A stretch of 64,000 bases of DNA from Paramacrobiotus metropolitanus. Lineage: Eukaryota; Tardigrada; Eutardigrada; Parachela; Macrobiotidae. The stretch is from positions 434,001-498,000 of the forward strand of contig NW_026570270.1 of assembly GCF_019649055.1 (NCBI RefSeq), given 5' to 3'. A model generated the notes under the pieces. The model had not been told where the DNA came from. It saw nothing but the letters and a program-made list of their open reading frames with translations, and did no database searches. Position 1 is the stretch's first letter; each line of letters starts with the position of its first letter. Position numbers and translations under genes: made by a program. Positions 54,747-64,000 of this stretch are shown piece after piece.

Positions 54747-55878
54747 AAAGTATCGCGCTCATCTTTCATTGCATTAAATGCGGCCTCCGCATTTCTGTTG
54801 GCTTGTCTTAGACTGTGCAAATTGTCATTCGCAATGCGTATTTCGTTGGCCAATCTGTCATTTTCTATTTGTTCATTTTCGAATTTGACACGCATCTCAT
54901 TGAAATCGTTTTGAAATTTCAATTTTTCGTTTCTTTCCGCATCTACACGAGCGTCTAAAGACATTGTATTACCCATTTCATCTACTTTTGTTTTCGTAGA
55001 TGCAATGAGTGTGCGGAGACTTTGGATCAATACAGGCATAGTTTGCCGAACTATCAAGCCCACATCCTGGTCAGTTTCTGCCGCAGCTAACTGCTCATCG
55101 ACTTCCCTAGCTTGAGTAAGGAAGTCCTCATCTGGTTGCTCAAAATCTTTTCTGACACAAAACTGTGTAATTTTAACTGTGCCGGGTGGAATGTCATTGT
55201 TCCACCACGAATGCTTTTACTTGCTCTTGTTTCAGATCCTTCGGAGATATCCGCCTTGTCCGCAGCCGCCAACGCTATCAAATTATTGTCCGACTGGGAC
55301 GACTGGGGTTCTGTCTGGCTCTCAGCCACGCTTGGAGTTTCCGATATGGGTTCATCCAATATCGCACCGGATGCCTGGGCTGGAATTCTCTCCTTGGCAC
55401 CGCGCGTGACGCGCTCATTTACTGCCTGTTTTTTTGGAGTTTTTCCGGTTGCTTTTGCTGCTAAATGGGCTGCTTGCGCTGCTTGCCTGCGCTTCCCCAA
55501 ATCTTCCATATAACCTGCCTTCCAATTATATGCCTCATTGACTGCCTTTTCAAACTGTTCATCTGTGATATCCAGGTAAGCTTCTGGAATACACTCTTCA
55601 TGATCTACCCACGTCTTATAATATTTGGGTTGCTTTATTTTTGAATTTAAAAATCGTCTGATTTCCTGATATTCAACCCACTCCTTTCCACAGAATGCTT
55701 CTAGAGCTTCTGGTGGTTCAACATTCAGGGCTAAATACATTAGTCCCAACGGTATTTCTTTAGTTTTGAACCGGAATCTGGTCTGGGTATGAGCTCCTTC
55801 GTATGCACCAATTATTACCCTTTCTTCCGGTACCTTACGCGGTGGTGGACGAGTCTTTACGACTGTGTCACCTGACAT
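54747..55878 (-). pseudogene. gag: Truncated 5' end of gag from the duplicated giant element
   Basis: It starts with the MSGDTVV.. ATG at 55878 and keeps the N-terminal Gag frame open through the region that is broken in the full element. It then shifts near 55150, where one T is missing compared with 47815, and ends at the duplication junction. It has the leader and 5' LTR upstream but no pol or 3' LTR. Confidence 0.8.
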
Positions 55879-56674
55879 CTTACTTTTTGTTTTGAATTAA
55901 CCTTTGCGGTTAATTAAAATACCAAAACAGCAGCGATTGTGCTACTGATTTCTGACGAGTATCGTTATTGCGATTGTGCAATAATTCCCAAAAACTCACA
56001 AGCAATCCTCCTTTTAGGTTTGAATTGTTCAGTGGGTTTAGACACAGCCGACCTTTGCGGTTCGACTGTAACAAATTCCTAAAATTACGCTGCTGCACTT
56101 TGCGTGCTGTCGTAATTTTAAGATTCACAGGTCAATCACCGTTTGCCGGTGTTTACCTTGTTCACGGTCAACTCTCTCTAGCTGCTGATTTTGGCTACCG
56201 CTTGCGGCTTGCCTTTATCAGTCTTGCTGGAGATCGTTATCTCACCTGGCCACTGACAATGGCTCGGTGCTTACTATCTGCTCTATCTGCAGGCCAGGTA
56301 CACTGACACTGCAGATTACGCTTTATTCGCCGCGGTTACTGCTTTGCGCAGACAACCCGGAAATTACCCACACAGACACCAATTAATTACACAGCCGACC
56401 TTTAAGGTTTCGACTGTTTAATCCTACGGTCCAACTTAATTAAATTTAATTTAATTGGCGAGGAAGCTCACCAGTGAGGAAGCTCACAATTGCGAGGAAG
56501 CTCGCTAAAAATAAATTAACTAGGCCAGATCAGGAACGCTGACCTCCTTCGGCGTACCTTTGCGGTTCGACGCCTTTCAAAAACGGACCACTTTTACCAA
56601 TAAATTACCATCAAACTTTTCCACCATCAATTTTCTGCTACATCGGGAAAATTAAAAGACACCGGTGGGCGCCA
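55879..56674 (-). promoter_or_regulatory. Second copy of the retroelement leader and PBS
   Basis: Repeats 48534-49324, including the GCAAA stem-loops, the three GAGGAAGCTC hairpins and the PBS TGGCGCCCACCGG next to the LTR. Confidence 0.8.
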
Positions 56675-57246
56675 TGTCGTGTATAAGCGTTCACGCCGAT
56701 TAAGGCTCCATGAACAATCTTTACTCTTCCACGCCTGTAATGCTCAATCGGTAGGCACTCGTACTCTCAAACTGTAACAGAAGAACTATGGTGGAAATAA
56801 GACGAACGAATCAGGAACACGAGTCAGGAATCCCTAAACGATAGTCCAACTACAATCTCCGGTCGTAAGTCCTGTGAGGATCGGCAAGAGCTAGGACGAT
56901 TGTGTCACGAGCAAACCTGTATACTAAGCGATAATCCGGGAACGACTATGCACTTCCGTAGGAACAAGTATTGCTGCCTCTTTATCCAATTCACATCACA
57001 GTTCACAACGCTAGGAAATCGTAAATAGAAAGCAGTCTCAGAAGTAAATCTCAGACTACTGATCCCGATATTAGAAGTAACAAGAACTTATATAGACTTC
57101 GCGTTATGACATCATATACATCGCTAGTAAAAGAGAACAGCAAATCACAGAAGAGATTGACTAGATTATCCGTTGTGTTGCAGGTGGAAGGCGGACAGTC
57201 AGCATCCAGTACGTACTCCGGCGTGTGATCCTATTCCCACACGTCA
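56675..57246 (-). repeat. Third LTR copy (duplicated 5' LTR)
   Basis: 572 bp, same as 49325-49896, followed by the same CGGTTTTATCAACG flank, showing that it was copied with the flanking array DNA and not inserted independently. Confidence 0.92.
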
Positions 57247-57514
57247 CGGTTTTATCAACGCAGAACACGTCAAAATTTTTCAAGAGGCGTGCGTCGTGTC
57301 AAAGTGGTTAGTGATTATGCAGTTTGTCTGGGTAGAAAGCCTGGAATCGTTCCGGATATTGCGCCGTAATCGAGACAGACTATATTCCATTGGCAGTTGT
57401 CGTCGTCTGGCGGGCATTAAGGACTGACACAGGCCTAGGCCTGGAAATGACGGCTTCCAGCATAATTCTAGAAAACAAAGTATTTTCACCGCATCTGATT
57501 CCTCGTCGATTGCT

Positions 57515-57523
57515 TATTTAAAG
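57515..57523 (+). promoter_or_regulatory. TATA-like box of array gene 6
   Basis: TATTTAAAG, the duplicate of 50165-50173. Confidence 0.65.
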
Positions 57524-57610
57524 GCGAGAACAGTAGGGAATCACAACATGCATATCTTCCATTTTTCTTCAACTTACCCTTCAACTTCAGCATACCTCAC
57601 CACGTTCAAT

Positions 57611-58378
57611 ATGTCGAAGGTTTCGCTGGTACTGCTGTTGGCCGTCGCCTACGTTGCCGCTATGGACGGGGACGAAGAATCCAACAAAATTGCCAACGTA
57701 TGCTTAACCTCAGTGCTCCAACAGCAACCGCATGTATGACCTTTTATTGTTTGTTAAAGGACGCATGGACAGCGAGCATCGTAGACGGTAAGCCGATCGC
57801 TTCCTACTGCGGTGGCCGGTTTATGTCGGCAACTTTGACGGTCGTAAGTTATGGAAAGTGGTCTTCGGAGATGGACATCATCACATACGACATGAAGGTA
57901 AACTATCACGTCTTCGTGTTTCAGAATAGTATTAGCTTCTGATGAATATTAAGAATATTGTCGCTTATTATCGACATTATTCTGTCGTCTTAAACAGTTC
58001 TGGATCTAATACAAAACCTTTCTTGAGTAACGCTACGTTATATACGGATGGTAGCAAAAAATAACTTATCTCATAATACTTGTATTAGTTATTTCTGGTT
58101 CTTCTATGTGGCACTGTACGACGTATGTAGTGCGAAGTGTTTGCACGTATGGATAGCAGGAAACCTCATCTACGTATTTAAAGTGTAAATGTGGTTTTTT
58201 ATATCTGTATTCCCTCAGAAGTATATTGACTTTCTGCGATTATCAGGTGGACATTGACCTGCCCCAATCCGGCTCTAGCCCGGCCTTCTCCAGGAAAAAC
58301 CAAGTCTTCGAGGTGACTAAAGGACCCGGAGAGGAGCTCAAAATTGGAAAGAATCCATGCCGCAGTGATCTATCATAA
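57611..58378 (+). CDS. Array gene 6: duplicate of gene 4
   Basis: Exons are 57611-57697, 57760-57897 and 58247-58378. I see no coding difference from gene 4, so the predicted 118-residue secreted protein is the same. It came with the 7.35-kb tandem duplication and has a complete core promoter and the duplicated LTR upstream. Confidence 0.85.
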
Positions 58379-59093
58379 GTCACAATTCTGCCGGCTTGAG
58401 CAGATGGTGCTTCGCAATCGCGTAACGCTTCGCTGAAATAACAGGGAATCCTGCTGTCTCGATGCTGTCACGCTTTTTCTTGCCGGACGAAACGGGTTGT
58501 GTCGTAATATCGCTGACAATTACAGTGGCAAAAATATTTGGCAATAGCGGGAATGATGCTTATAAAGGTGTGTGGGTCGGCTAAAGTAAATAAAAATTTA
58601 AAAGCACAAAGCGTGGAAGATTCAATTTTCAAGACCGTATGCTGAATCAAAGCTGTTTATATTTTTGCAATTATTGTTGGCCAGCTTGCATGGCCACACC
58701 CACCCCCGATATTATTCCAAATGATCAAAAGAATAAATGGAAGATTTAAATATTCGTTGTATTGTACACCATACTAATCGTAGCAGAATAACACAAAATA
58801 TTTTTACATGCACGTACACTATAGTACATTGTACACTGGTAGTACAGAATCAAACAAAATTCTTAAATCTAATTTCGCCTTGTTGGATTATACTTTCTGT
58901 GCTGGCGTCTAGGGTAGATATTCTCGTGTAGCGCTATTACTGCACAGTTATATAAAACTGCTGCTAATAACACCTGCCCGCAGTTTTTCATTACGGATAA
59001 GTTTGTACATGCCTGGTAACAAGTTTTTTTGCCAGCATCACTGCATGTAAGCGTCTTTATTATTTTTAATTCTGCTGACCGTATAAGTCTACT

Positions 59094-59229
59094 ATATTTG
59101 CGAAAAATTACCAAACAAAAAAATCCCCCGTGCCGGCCGCGCTAGGCGTCGGCTCCTTTGACTTAGAAAAGCGGACGTCTAGCGCGGTTAATCGAGGGAG
59201 GTTCTTTGTTTGTTAATTTCGCGTAAATA
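59094..59229. mobile_element. Foldback MITE, copy 2
   Basis: Duplicate of 51744-51879, carried by the tandem duplication. Confidence 0.6.
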
Positions 59230-59527
59230 CAGTAATAGTGCCTGGAACGGTTCCGGATTTTGCGCCTACTCGGTACAGACTATATACCTTCGGCAGTTAC
59301 CGCCGTTTGACGGCCATTAAAACTTTAAACATCCCTGAAAATGATGGCTTCCGGCGTAAAGATATATTTCGAATAACAGTAACAAGCAACGTACGCAAGT
59401 TCTTACCGCACCTGCTTCCTAGTCGATTACTTAACAAAGCCGGATACAACCAACAAAAACATTCAAATCCACTCCCTTCTATTTTACTTCAAGCTACATC
59501 TACGAGTACTACATCATCACGCTGAAA

Positions 59528-60280
59528 ATGTTGAAGATGTCGTTGGTACTGCTGTTGGTTGTCACGTCCGTCGCCGCTAGTTTTAGAAAGGGCGATGCGG
59601 AATCCACTAAAATTGCCAACGTACTGTATGTGCTCTTCAACAACAGCCGCATGATTGACCTTTATTGTTTTTTTTAAAGAACGCATGGACGACGAGCAAC
59701 GTTGACGGGTTTCCGATCGCTGCCTATTGCGGTAGCTGGTATAGGCCGGCCACGTTGACAGTCCGCAAGTACGAAGCGCGGGCTACGACGCCCAACAGCA
59801 CCAAATATTTCATGAAGGCAAGCCATTCTGTCTTCCTGTTGCAGTACAGATATATTTGCTGAAGTTTATTGTCGCACATTATCAACAAGCTTGACAGACG
59901 CTTGCATAGGAATATCTAAGAACTATAACAAATAAATAACGTACCTCAGATCATTAAACAGTGCTGTTTCGTCTACCTATCGATCACTTGCAGTACTTGT
60001 ACAATCACAGGTACGTAGTGCAAAAATCCATGCGTACGGATAGAAAAAACTTATATATACGGAGTACGTATTCGAGTGTACAATAAATGGGGTTTTTATA
60101 ACATCTGTATTGCAGCAATCAATAACGGTCTTCTTTGATTGCCAGGTGGACATCAGCGTGCCCAAATTCGGTTCCATCGAGGCTTTCACCATGGAAAACC
60201 AAGTCTTTGTGGTGACCAAAGGACCCGGAGGGGAACTCACCATTGGAGAGAATCCATGCCGTGATGATTTACCTCAATAA
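59528..60280 (+). CDS. Array gene 7: duplicate of gene 5
   Basis: Exons are 59528-59620, 59680-59817 and 60146-60280; 121 residues, the same as gene 5 as far as I can compare. The GC donor (GCAAGC) of intron 2 is retained, so that variant predates the duplication or is not a sequencing error unique to one copy. It is the last member of the array in this window. Confidence 0.82.
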
Positions 60281-60527
60281 CAGTTTTGCCGGCGTAGCTT
60301 GAGCAGACAATACTTTGGATAACGATTCGCTTGTACAATAATTAAGCTAAACCTTTCACGCTTCGTCTGGCAGTTTCTTGCCGCACGAACCGGTTTATTT
60401 AGAGTGAATAACGCTCGCAAAATTAATGACGAATAAGCTGGCTAAAAAATATTTAAGTATAGCAAAAAATGATGCGTAATGATACAAATATATATGGTGG
60501 TGCGAACAGTTAATAGCAAACACAGGC

Positions 60528-60563
60528 TGAAATAGCTATAGGTAAAAGCCTATAGCTATTTCA
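60528..60563. repeat. Perfect 15-bp stem hairpin, copy 2
   Basis: Duplicate of 53179-53214. Confidence 0.7.
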
Positions 60564-61481
60564 GGTAATGCTTTTCCACACCGACTAATAGGGAAAAAAC
60601 GTTAGTGACAGTTTTGTAATTGTTTTCGGTAGATCGCATGGCGGTACTAACCAGGTAAGACTAACTTCCCGATATCTCAATAATTGCATTATATGAGCAA
60701 GCGTAAGGTTTAATTTTCGTATTGCTGTATATATATATAGTTATATACCTATAAATAAGATCCACTGCCTTTGCAATTACGCTGTTACATAGTAACTTAG
60801 TAGACACTAGACATACAAATACTACAAGTAGTAAGCACAGTATAACATGTAGACTGTAGAGTAAATGCACATACATATGCAACCCATTTAGAAGCGTTCG
60901 CAACTGTTGCTTATTGGCGGCAACACCACAGAAAATTATAGAAACAGTAATTTTATCCAGCTGAAGGTATGGAAGTGTATGGCGAGGTACAGTATATACT
61001 GTAGCCCGAACTGTAGCATTGTGTGACCTTAGCTTGTTCGTTGTACCGTTACGACAGCATCAACAGGGCGACTCTGCATCCCAAACTAACTGTTACAGTG
61101 AAACTCGAGTGGGAGATATAGCCTGCAAGCTCTGGAATCCCTGTCTGGAACCCTAAAGAATCCAGTGGTAAATCCGATCGTCGTAAAGAGAAGAATCAGA
61201 AGTCCCATATGGCGTGTCTCCAGAAGGAAGCAGAGACCATCGAGCAAGGTTTAACGTGAGCACTGCTCCAGATGATGAGATCCTTGATAACGAGAATGGG
61301 TGTGAACCGCCGATATTCGTGTATCACCTTTCTGTAGTCCGAGAACAACTATAGATAGAAGTACAAATAACAGCGATGTATAGGAAAACCTATGAGATAC
61401 AGAGTACACGACGAATTTGGGAAATCTCAACGTTCATTTCACTAACTCCTTCCGCTGGCCTTTGTGTAAAGATTTTGGGGT

Positions 61482-61738
61482 TGACGTGGGGAGGAGGATA
61501 CACCCACATCGTACGTACAATTCCCTAATGATGTCCGCCTTTATCAGTGAATAAACCTACCTCCATGTTATTATCTAGTCATCTTGTTACCTGTGATTGG
61601 CTGTACCTAAATTCCTAGCGATGTATATGATGTCAGAACTGCTACGGGTAGTCTATATAAGCTTGAGTGATGCCTAATATCGGCAGTGGTCAGGAATTAG
61701 TCTTCTGATTTCTGATATTCTTACTTTTCTCACTTTCA
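61482..61738 (+). repeat. Diverged related LTR, left half, next to the TIR element
   Basis: Second copy of 54131-54387. The LTR resumes on the far side of the TIR element at about 63546: CATTGGATTAAAGGGCAGTA matches the ATTGGATAAAGAGGCAGCA region of the giant LTR, and GAGTGCTCTACCGACTGAG matches GAGTGCCTACCGATTGAG. Confidence 0.7.
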
Positions 61739-62104
61739 GGCCAAGGTCAAAAAGAGGATGGAATAATTAAAGGAAGGAAATTTTTTTGGTCAAAAAGAGG
61801 AAGGAATGAATAAAGGAAGGAAATTTCATGGTCAAAAGAGGAAGGAATATTTAAATGAAGAAATGTTTTTTTGACCAAAAAGGAAAGAAATTTCGATGGT
61901 CAAAAACAAAAAACATTTTTTTTGCCTTTAATGCGCTAAGAAAATTTTTAAAAGTTTGGGGAATTAAGCAAATACGCGCTGCTTTCCGTTTGATAAAGTA
62001 ATGCAGAATAAGCGTTACAGCCAAACCTATTAAGTTTGCGATAAGAGTTCGAACGGCGCAAACTGTTCTTACAGAATGTTTTAGAGGTCTGACGTTTAAA
62101 TACC

Positions 62105-62216
62105 GTAAAACCCGATATTAACGCCCTGGGCCTTTATTATTTCGTGACCTACGGGAGGGGGCGTTTAAAACCGCACGGGGCGTTAATTTCGGGGGGGCGT
62201 TAATATCGGGTTTTAC
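62105..62216. mobile_element. 112-bp MITE with 21-bp perfect TIRs
   Basis: GTAAAACCCGATATTAACGCC (62105-62125) and its exact inverse at 62196-62216. The interior repeats the GGGCGTTAAT.TCGGG theme, so it looks like a small foldback element nested in the 1.8-kb transposon, 5 bp from the 7.35-kb duplication breakpoint. Confidence 0.75.
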
Positions 62217-62559
62217 ACCATGCCCATGGTGTTTTGCTGAAATGAGTGAATGAGGAATAACGCATGCCAACTAAATTATGCCAGCCTTCTTAACCATTCT
62301 GCCACTGCTTCTGATTTCACTGCATTCTGCAAAAAAAGGCAGGCGCCTTACTCCTACTGATAAGTCTCGTATCATAGCATGAACGCAGAGTCGCATACTA
62401 AAAAGTTATAACCCCCGCAAAAACGGCGCAAAACTTTTGTCTCTTGTGTGTTAACGTGCTGCAGTGTCCGTTATTTCAGAAACCATTCATTTCGGAAACC
62501 GTACATTTCGAAATATTTCCTTCGGTTTTCTTATGCTTCTTATGTTACTGTTCAAATGA

Positions 62560-62970
62560 CTCTAAGGTTTCTTGATTTTCTTAAGTTCATAATTAGGTTT
62601 CTTAATTAGGGTTTTAATTAGATGGTTTTCTTGGTATTATTCAAATGTTTTCTTAGGTTTTTTAAGTTCTTAAAGTTCTGAGGTTTCCTTAAGTTCTTAA
62701 TTAGGTTTCTTAATTAGGGCTCGTAATTAGGTGGTTTTCTTAATGAGGTGGTATTATTCAAATGTTTTCTTAGGTTTCTTAGGATTTCTTATGTTCTTAA
62801 TTACGTTTCGTTATTAAATGGTTTTCTTAGGTTTCCTTATGTTATTCTAGTTTTTCTGGGTTTCTTAGGTTTTCTTATTTTTGTTATTTGTGTCTTAAAA
62901 TTTTGTTATGTTTTCTTGCGTTATTTTTTTTTATGTGATCCTATGTGATCTTATCTTTCTTTTGTTTTTT
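62560..62970. repeat. T-rich imperfect repeats (GGTTTCTTA / TTAATTAGG)
   Basis: Irregular repetition of TTAGGTTTCTTA, AAGTTCTTAATTAGG and TTTTCTTAGG over about 400 bp inside the TIR element. The 66-codon frame inside it is a composition artefact. Confidence 0.7.
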
Positions 62971-63545
62971 TATGGTTTCCGAAATGATAGGGTGCCGAAA
63001 CGTCCAGCCGGCGTATGTACATTATAAATAAGGAATATTAATAGCAGGATGTATTAAGTAGGATATGATTTCTAAATGGGGGCTGCCTGATCGGGCATCA
63101 AAGGCGACCGCCACTGCTGTTACTTTTCATTAAGAGGCTTATTCAGGCCTCAACGATTCAGCACATCAAAGCGAATAACGTTGTGGAGTATTCGTTTTCC
63201 TGTTATTTTTTTTCAACAAAATATTCCTAGCACCAAAGCACACTAAGAGCACGTTTAGTTACTTGTCATCGTAAAATTAATATGTTTTGCTGTAACGCTT
63301 AATCTGCATTACTTGATCAAAAGGACAGTAACGCGTAAGTACTTAGTAATTCCCCAAACCTTTTAAAAATTTTTTTTTGCGCATTAACTGCAAAAAAATT
63401 TTCCTTGTTTTTGGCCATCGAAACTTCTTTCCTTTTTTGACCACGAAAATTTCCTTCATTTTTTTTACCATCGAAATTTTCTTCCTTTTTGGTCAAAAAA
63501 ATATTCCTTCCTTTAATTATTCCTTCCTCTTTTTGACCTTGGCCG

Positions 63546-63912
63546 ACTTTCATGTGTCGAGGATTACGATATGCATTGGATTAAAGGGCAGTATTTTCTA
63601 AAGGTTACCTAGAAGTTCGGGATTCGAGTCTAATCTTAGCTTTGGGTTACCGCAGTATACTCGCGCCGCACAGGCCATCGCCTTTATCTAATCCACGTAA
63701 GAACCGAGACCGGAAGTGAGAAGTAAGGCATTCATTCGTGTTTCGCAGGGCTCCTGATAAGGATTCCTGGTTCCTGAGTTCGTACGCATACCTCCATCGA
63801 TCCTCCAAGTTATTTCGCAGTACCAGTTTGGGATTTAAGAGTGCTCTACCGACTGAGAGATAGGCAGGGAGAAGACCACAGCCAAATCCCGTGCGTCCTT
63901 GTTAATACGAAA
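63546..63912 (+). repeat. Diverged related LTR, right half
   Basis: Continues the LTR started at 61482. Its end (GTTAATACGA, about 63912) corresponds to the CTTATACACGACA end of the giant LTR and is followed by TAACGCTACCGG, which resembles the TGGCGCCCACCGG primer-binding site. If so this is a 5' LTR and another element continues past the window. The exact end is uncertain. Confidence 0.55.
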
Positions 63913-64000
63913 TAACGCTACCGGATGGTTGTACTAGTCTTTCACCACGACAGGGTGTAGGCATCAATCATACGTCCCGCTCTGATCCATGAAACCAATC

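Larger units (their letters stand above)
54747..62098. repeat. 7.35-kb tandem duplication, unit 2
   Basis: Near-exact repeat of 47402-54746. Differences I saw are mainly homopolymer lengths plus small changes, such as CACCCACTTCCCG against CACCCACCCCCG near 51350 and 58700. Confidence 0.9.
61739..63545. mobile_element. Non-autonomous TIR DNA transposon, 1,807 bp
   Basis: GGCCAAGGTCAAAAAGAGG at the left end and its inverted copy at the right end belong to inverted repeats extending at least about 300 bp, with AAGTAATGCAG.ATAAGCGTTACAG recognisable in both arms. ACTTTCA flanks both sides (61732-61738 and 63546-63552) as a 7-bp target duplication, and the host LTR continues on either side. No transposase frame is present, so it needs a helper in trans. 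Confidence 0.75.

Noticed and set aside
62748-62948. 66-codon hydrophobic frame as a membrane protein
   Set aside because: It is a translation of the T-rich GGTTTCTTA repeat inside a TIR transposon.

Overview
The window is nuclear DNA from a eukaryote, most likely an invertebrate animal. It has short spliceosomal introns (59-74 bp), TATA-type promoters, LTR retrotransposons, a Mutator-like DNA transposon and MITEs, and no bacterial-style operons. I cannot place it to phylum. Two things dominate it: a tandem array of small secreted-protein genes, and transposable elements that have invaded that array.

Gene array. Seven copies of a three-exon gene (118-121 codons, signal peptide, two cysteines) lie on the plus strand at 2780, 7675, 13433, 50261, 52179, 57611 and 59528. 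Exon sizes, phase-0 introns, a TATTTAAAG box and flanking repeats are shared, so the array grew by tandem duplication of units of about 2-6 kb. The last two copies are near-identical repeats of the two before them, created by a recent 7.35-kb tandem duplication (47402-54746 repeated at 54747-62098).

Small gag-only element. Between genes 2 and 3 (10405-11699) lies a 1.3-kb LTR element with 169-bp LTRs, a GAGTT target duplication and only a gag gene.

Giant retroelement. 18505-49896 is one Ty3/gypsy-like LTR retrotransposon of about 31.4 kb on the minus strand, inserted just upstream of gene 4. It has 572-bp LTRs that look identical, TG..CA ends, a CGGT target duplication, a primer-binding site, a purine tract, and an empty-site paralogue upstream of gene 3. 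From its 5' end it carries: a leader with repeated stem-loops; one gag-pol frame of over 3,400 codons with three HHCC-type zinc-binding modules; a 3.25-kb internal tandem duplication with four or five accessory ORFs; an array of about eight tRNA-like units; a 4-kb MULE transposon nested in that array; a spliced plus-strand gene with possible winged-helix folds; and three more minus-strand accessory ORFs, one of them apparently a divergent paralogue of an ORF in the duplicated block.

Right end. A diverged LTR of a related family lies in plus orientation (61482-61738 and 63546 to about 63912). It is split by a 1.8-kb TIR transposon (61739-63545) with an ACTTTCA target duplication, which itself contains a small MITE. 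One breakpoint of the 7.35-kb duplication lies inside this TIR element.

The strongest candidates for something undescribed are the tRNA-like array inside an LTR retrotransposon, the triplicated HHCC module in one polyprotein, the accessory gene set of the 31-kb element, and its structured leader.
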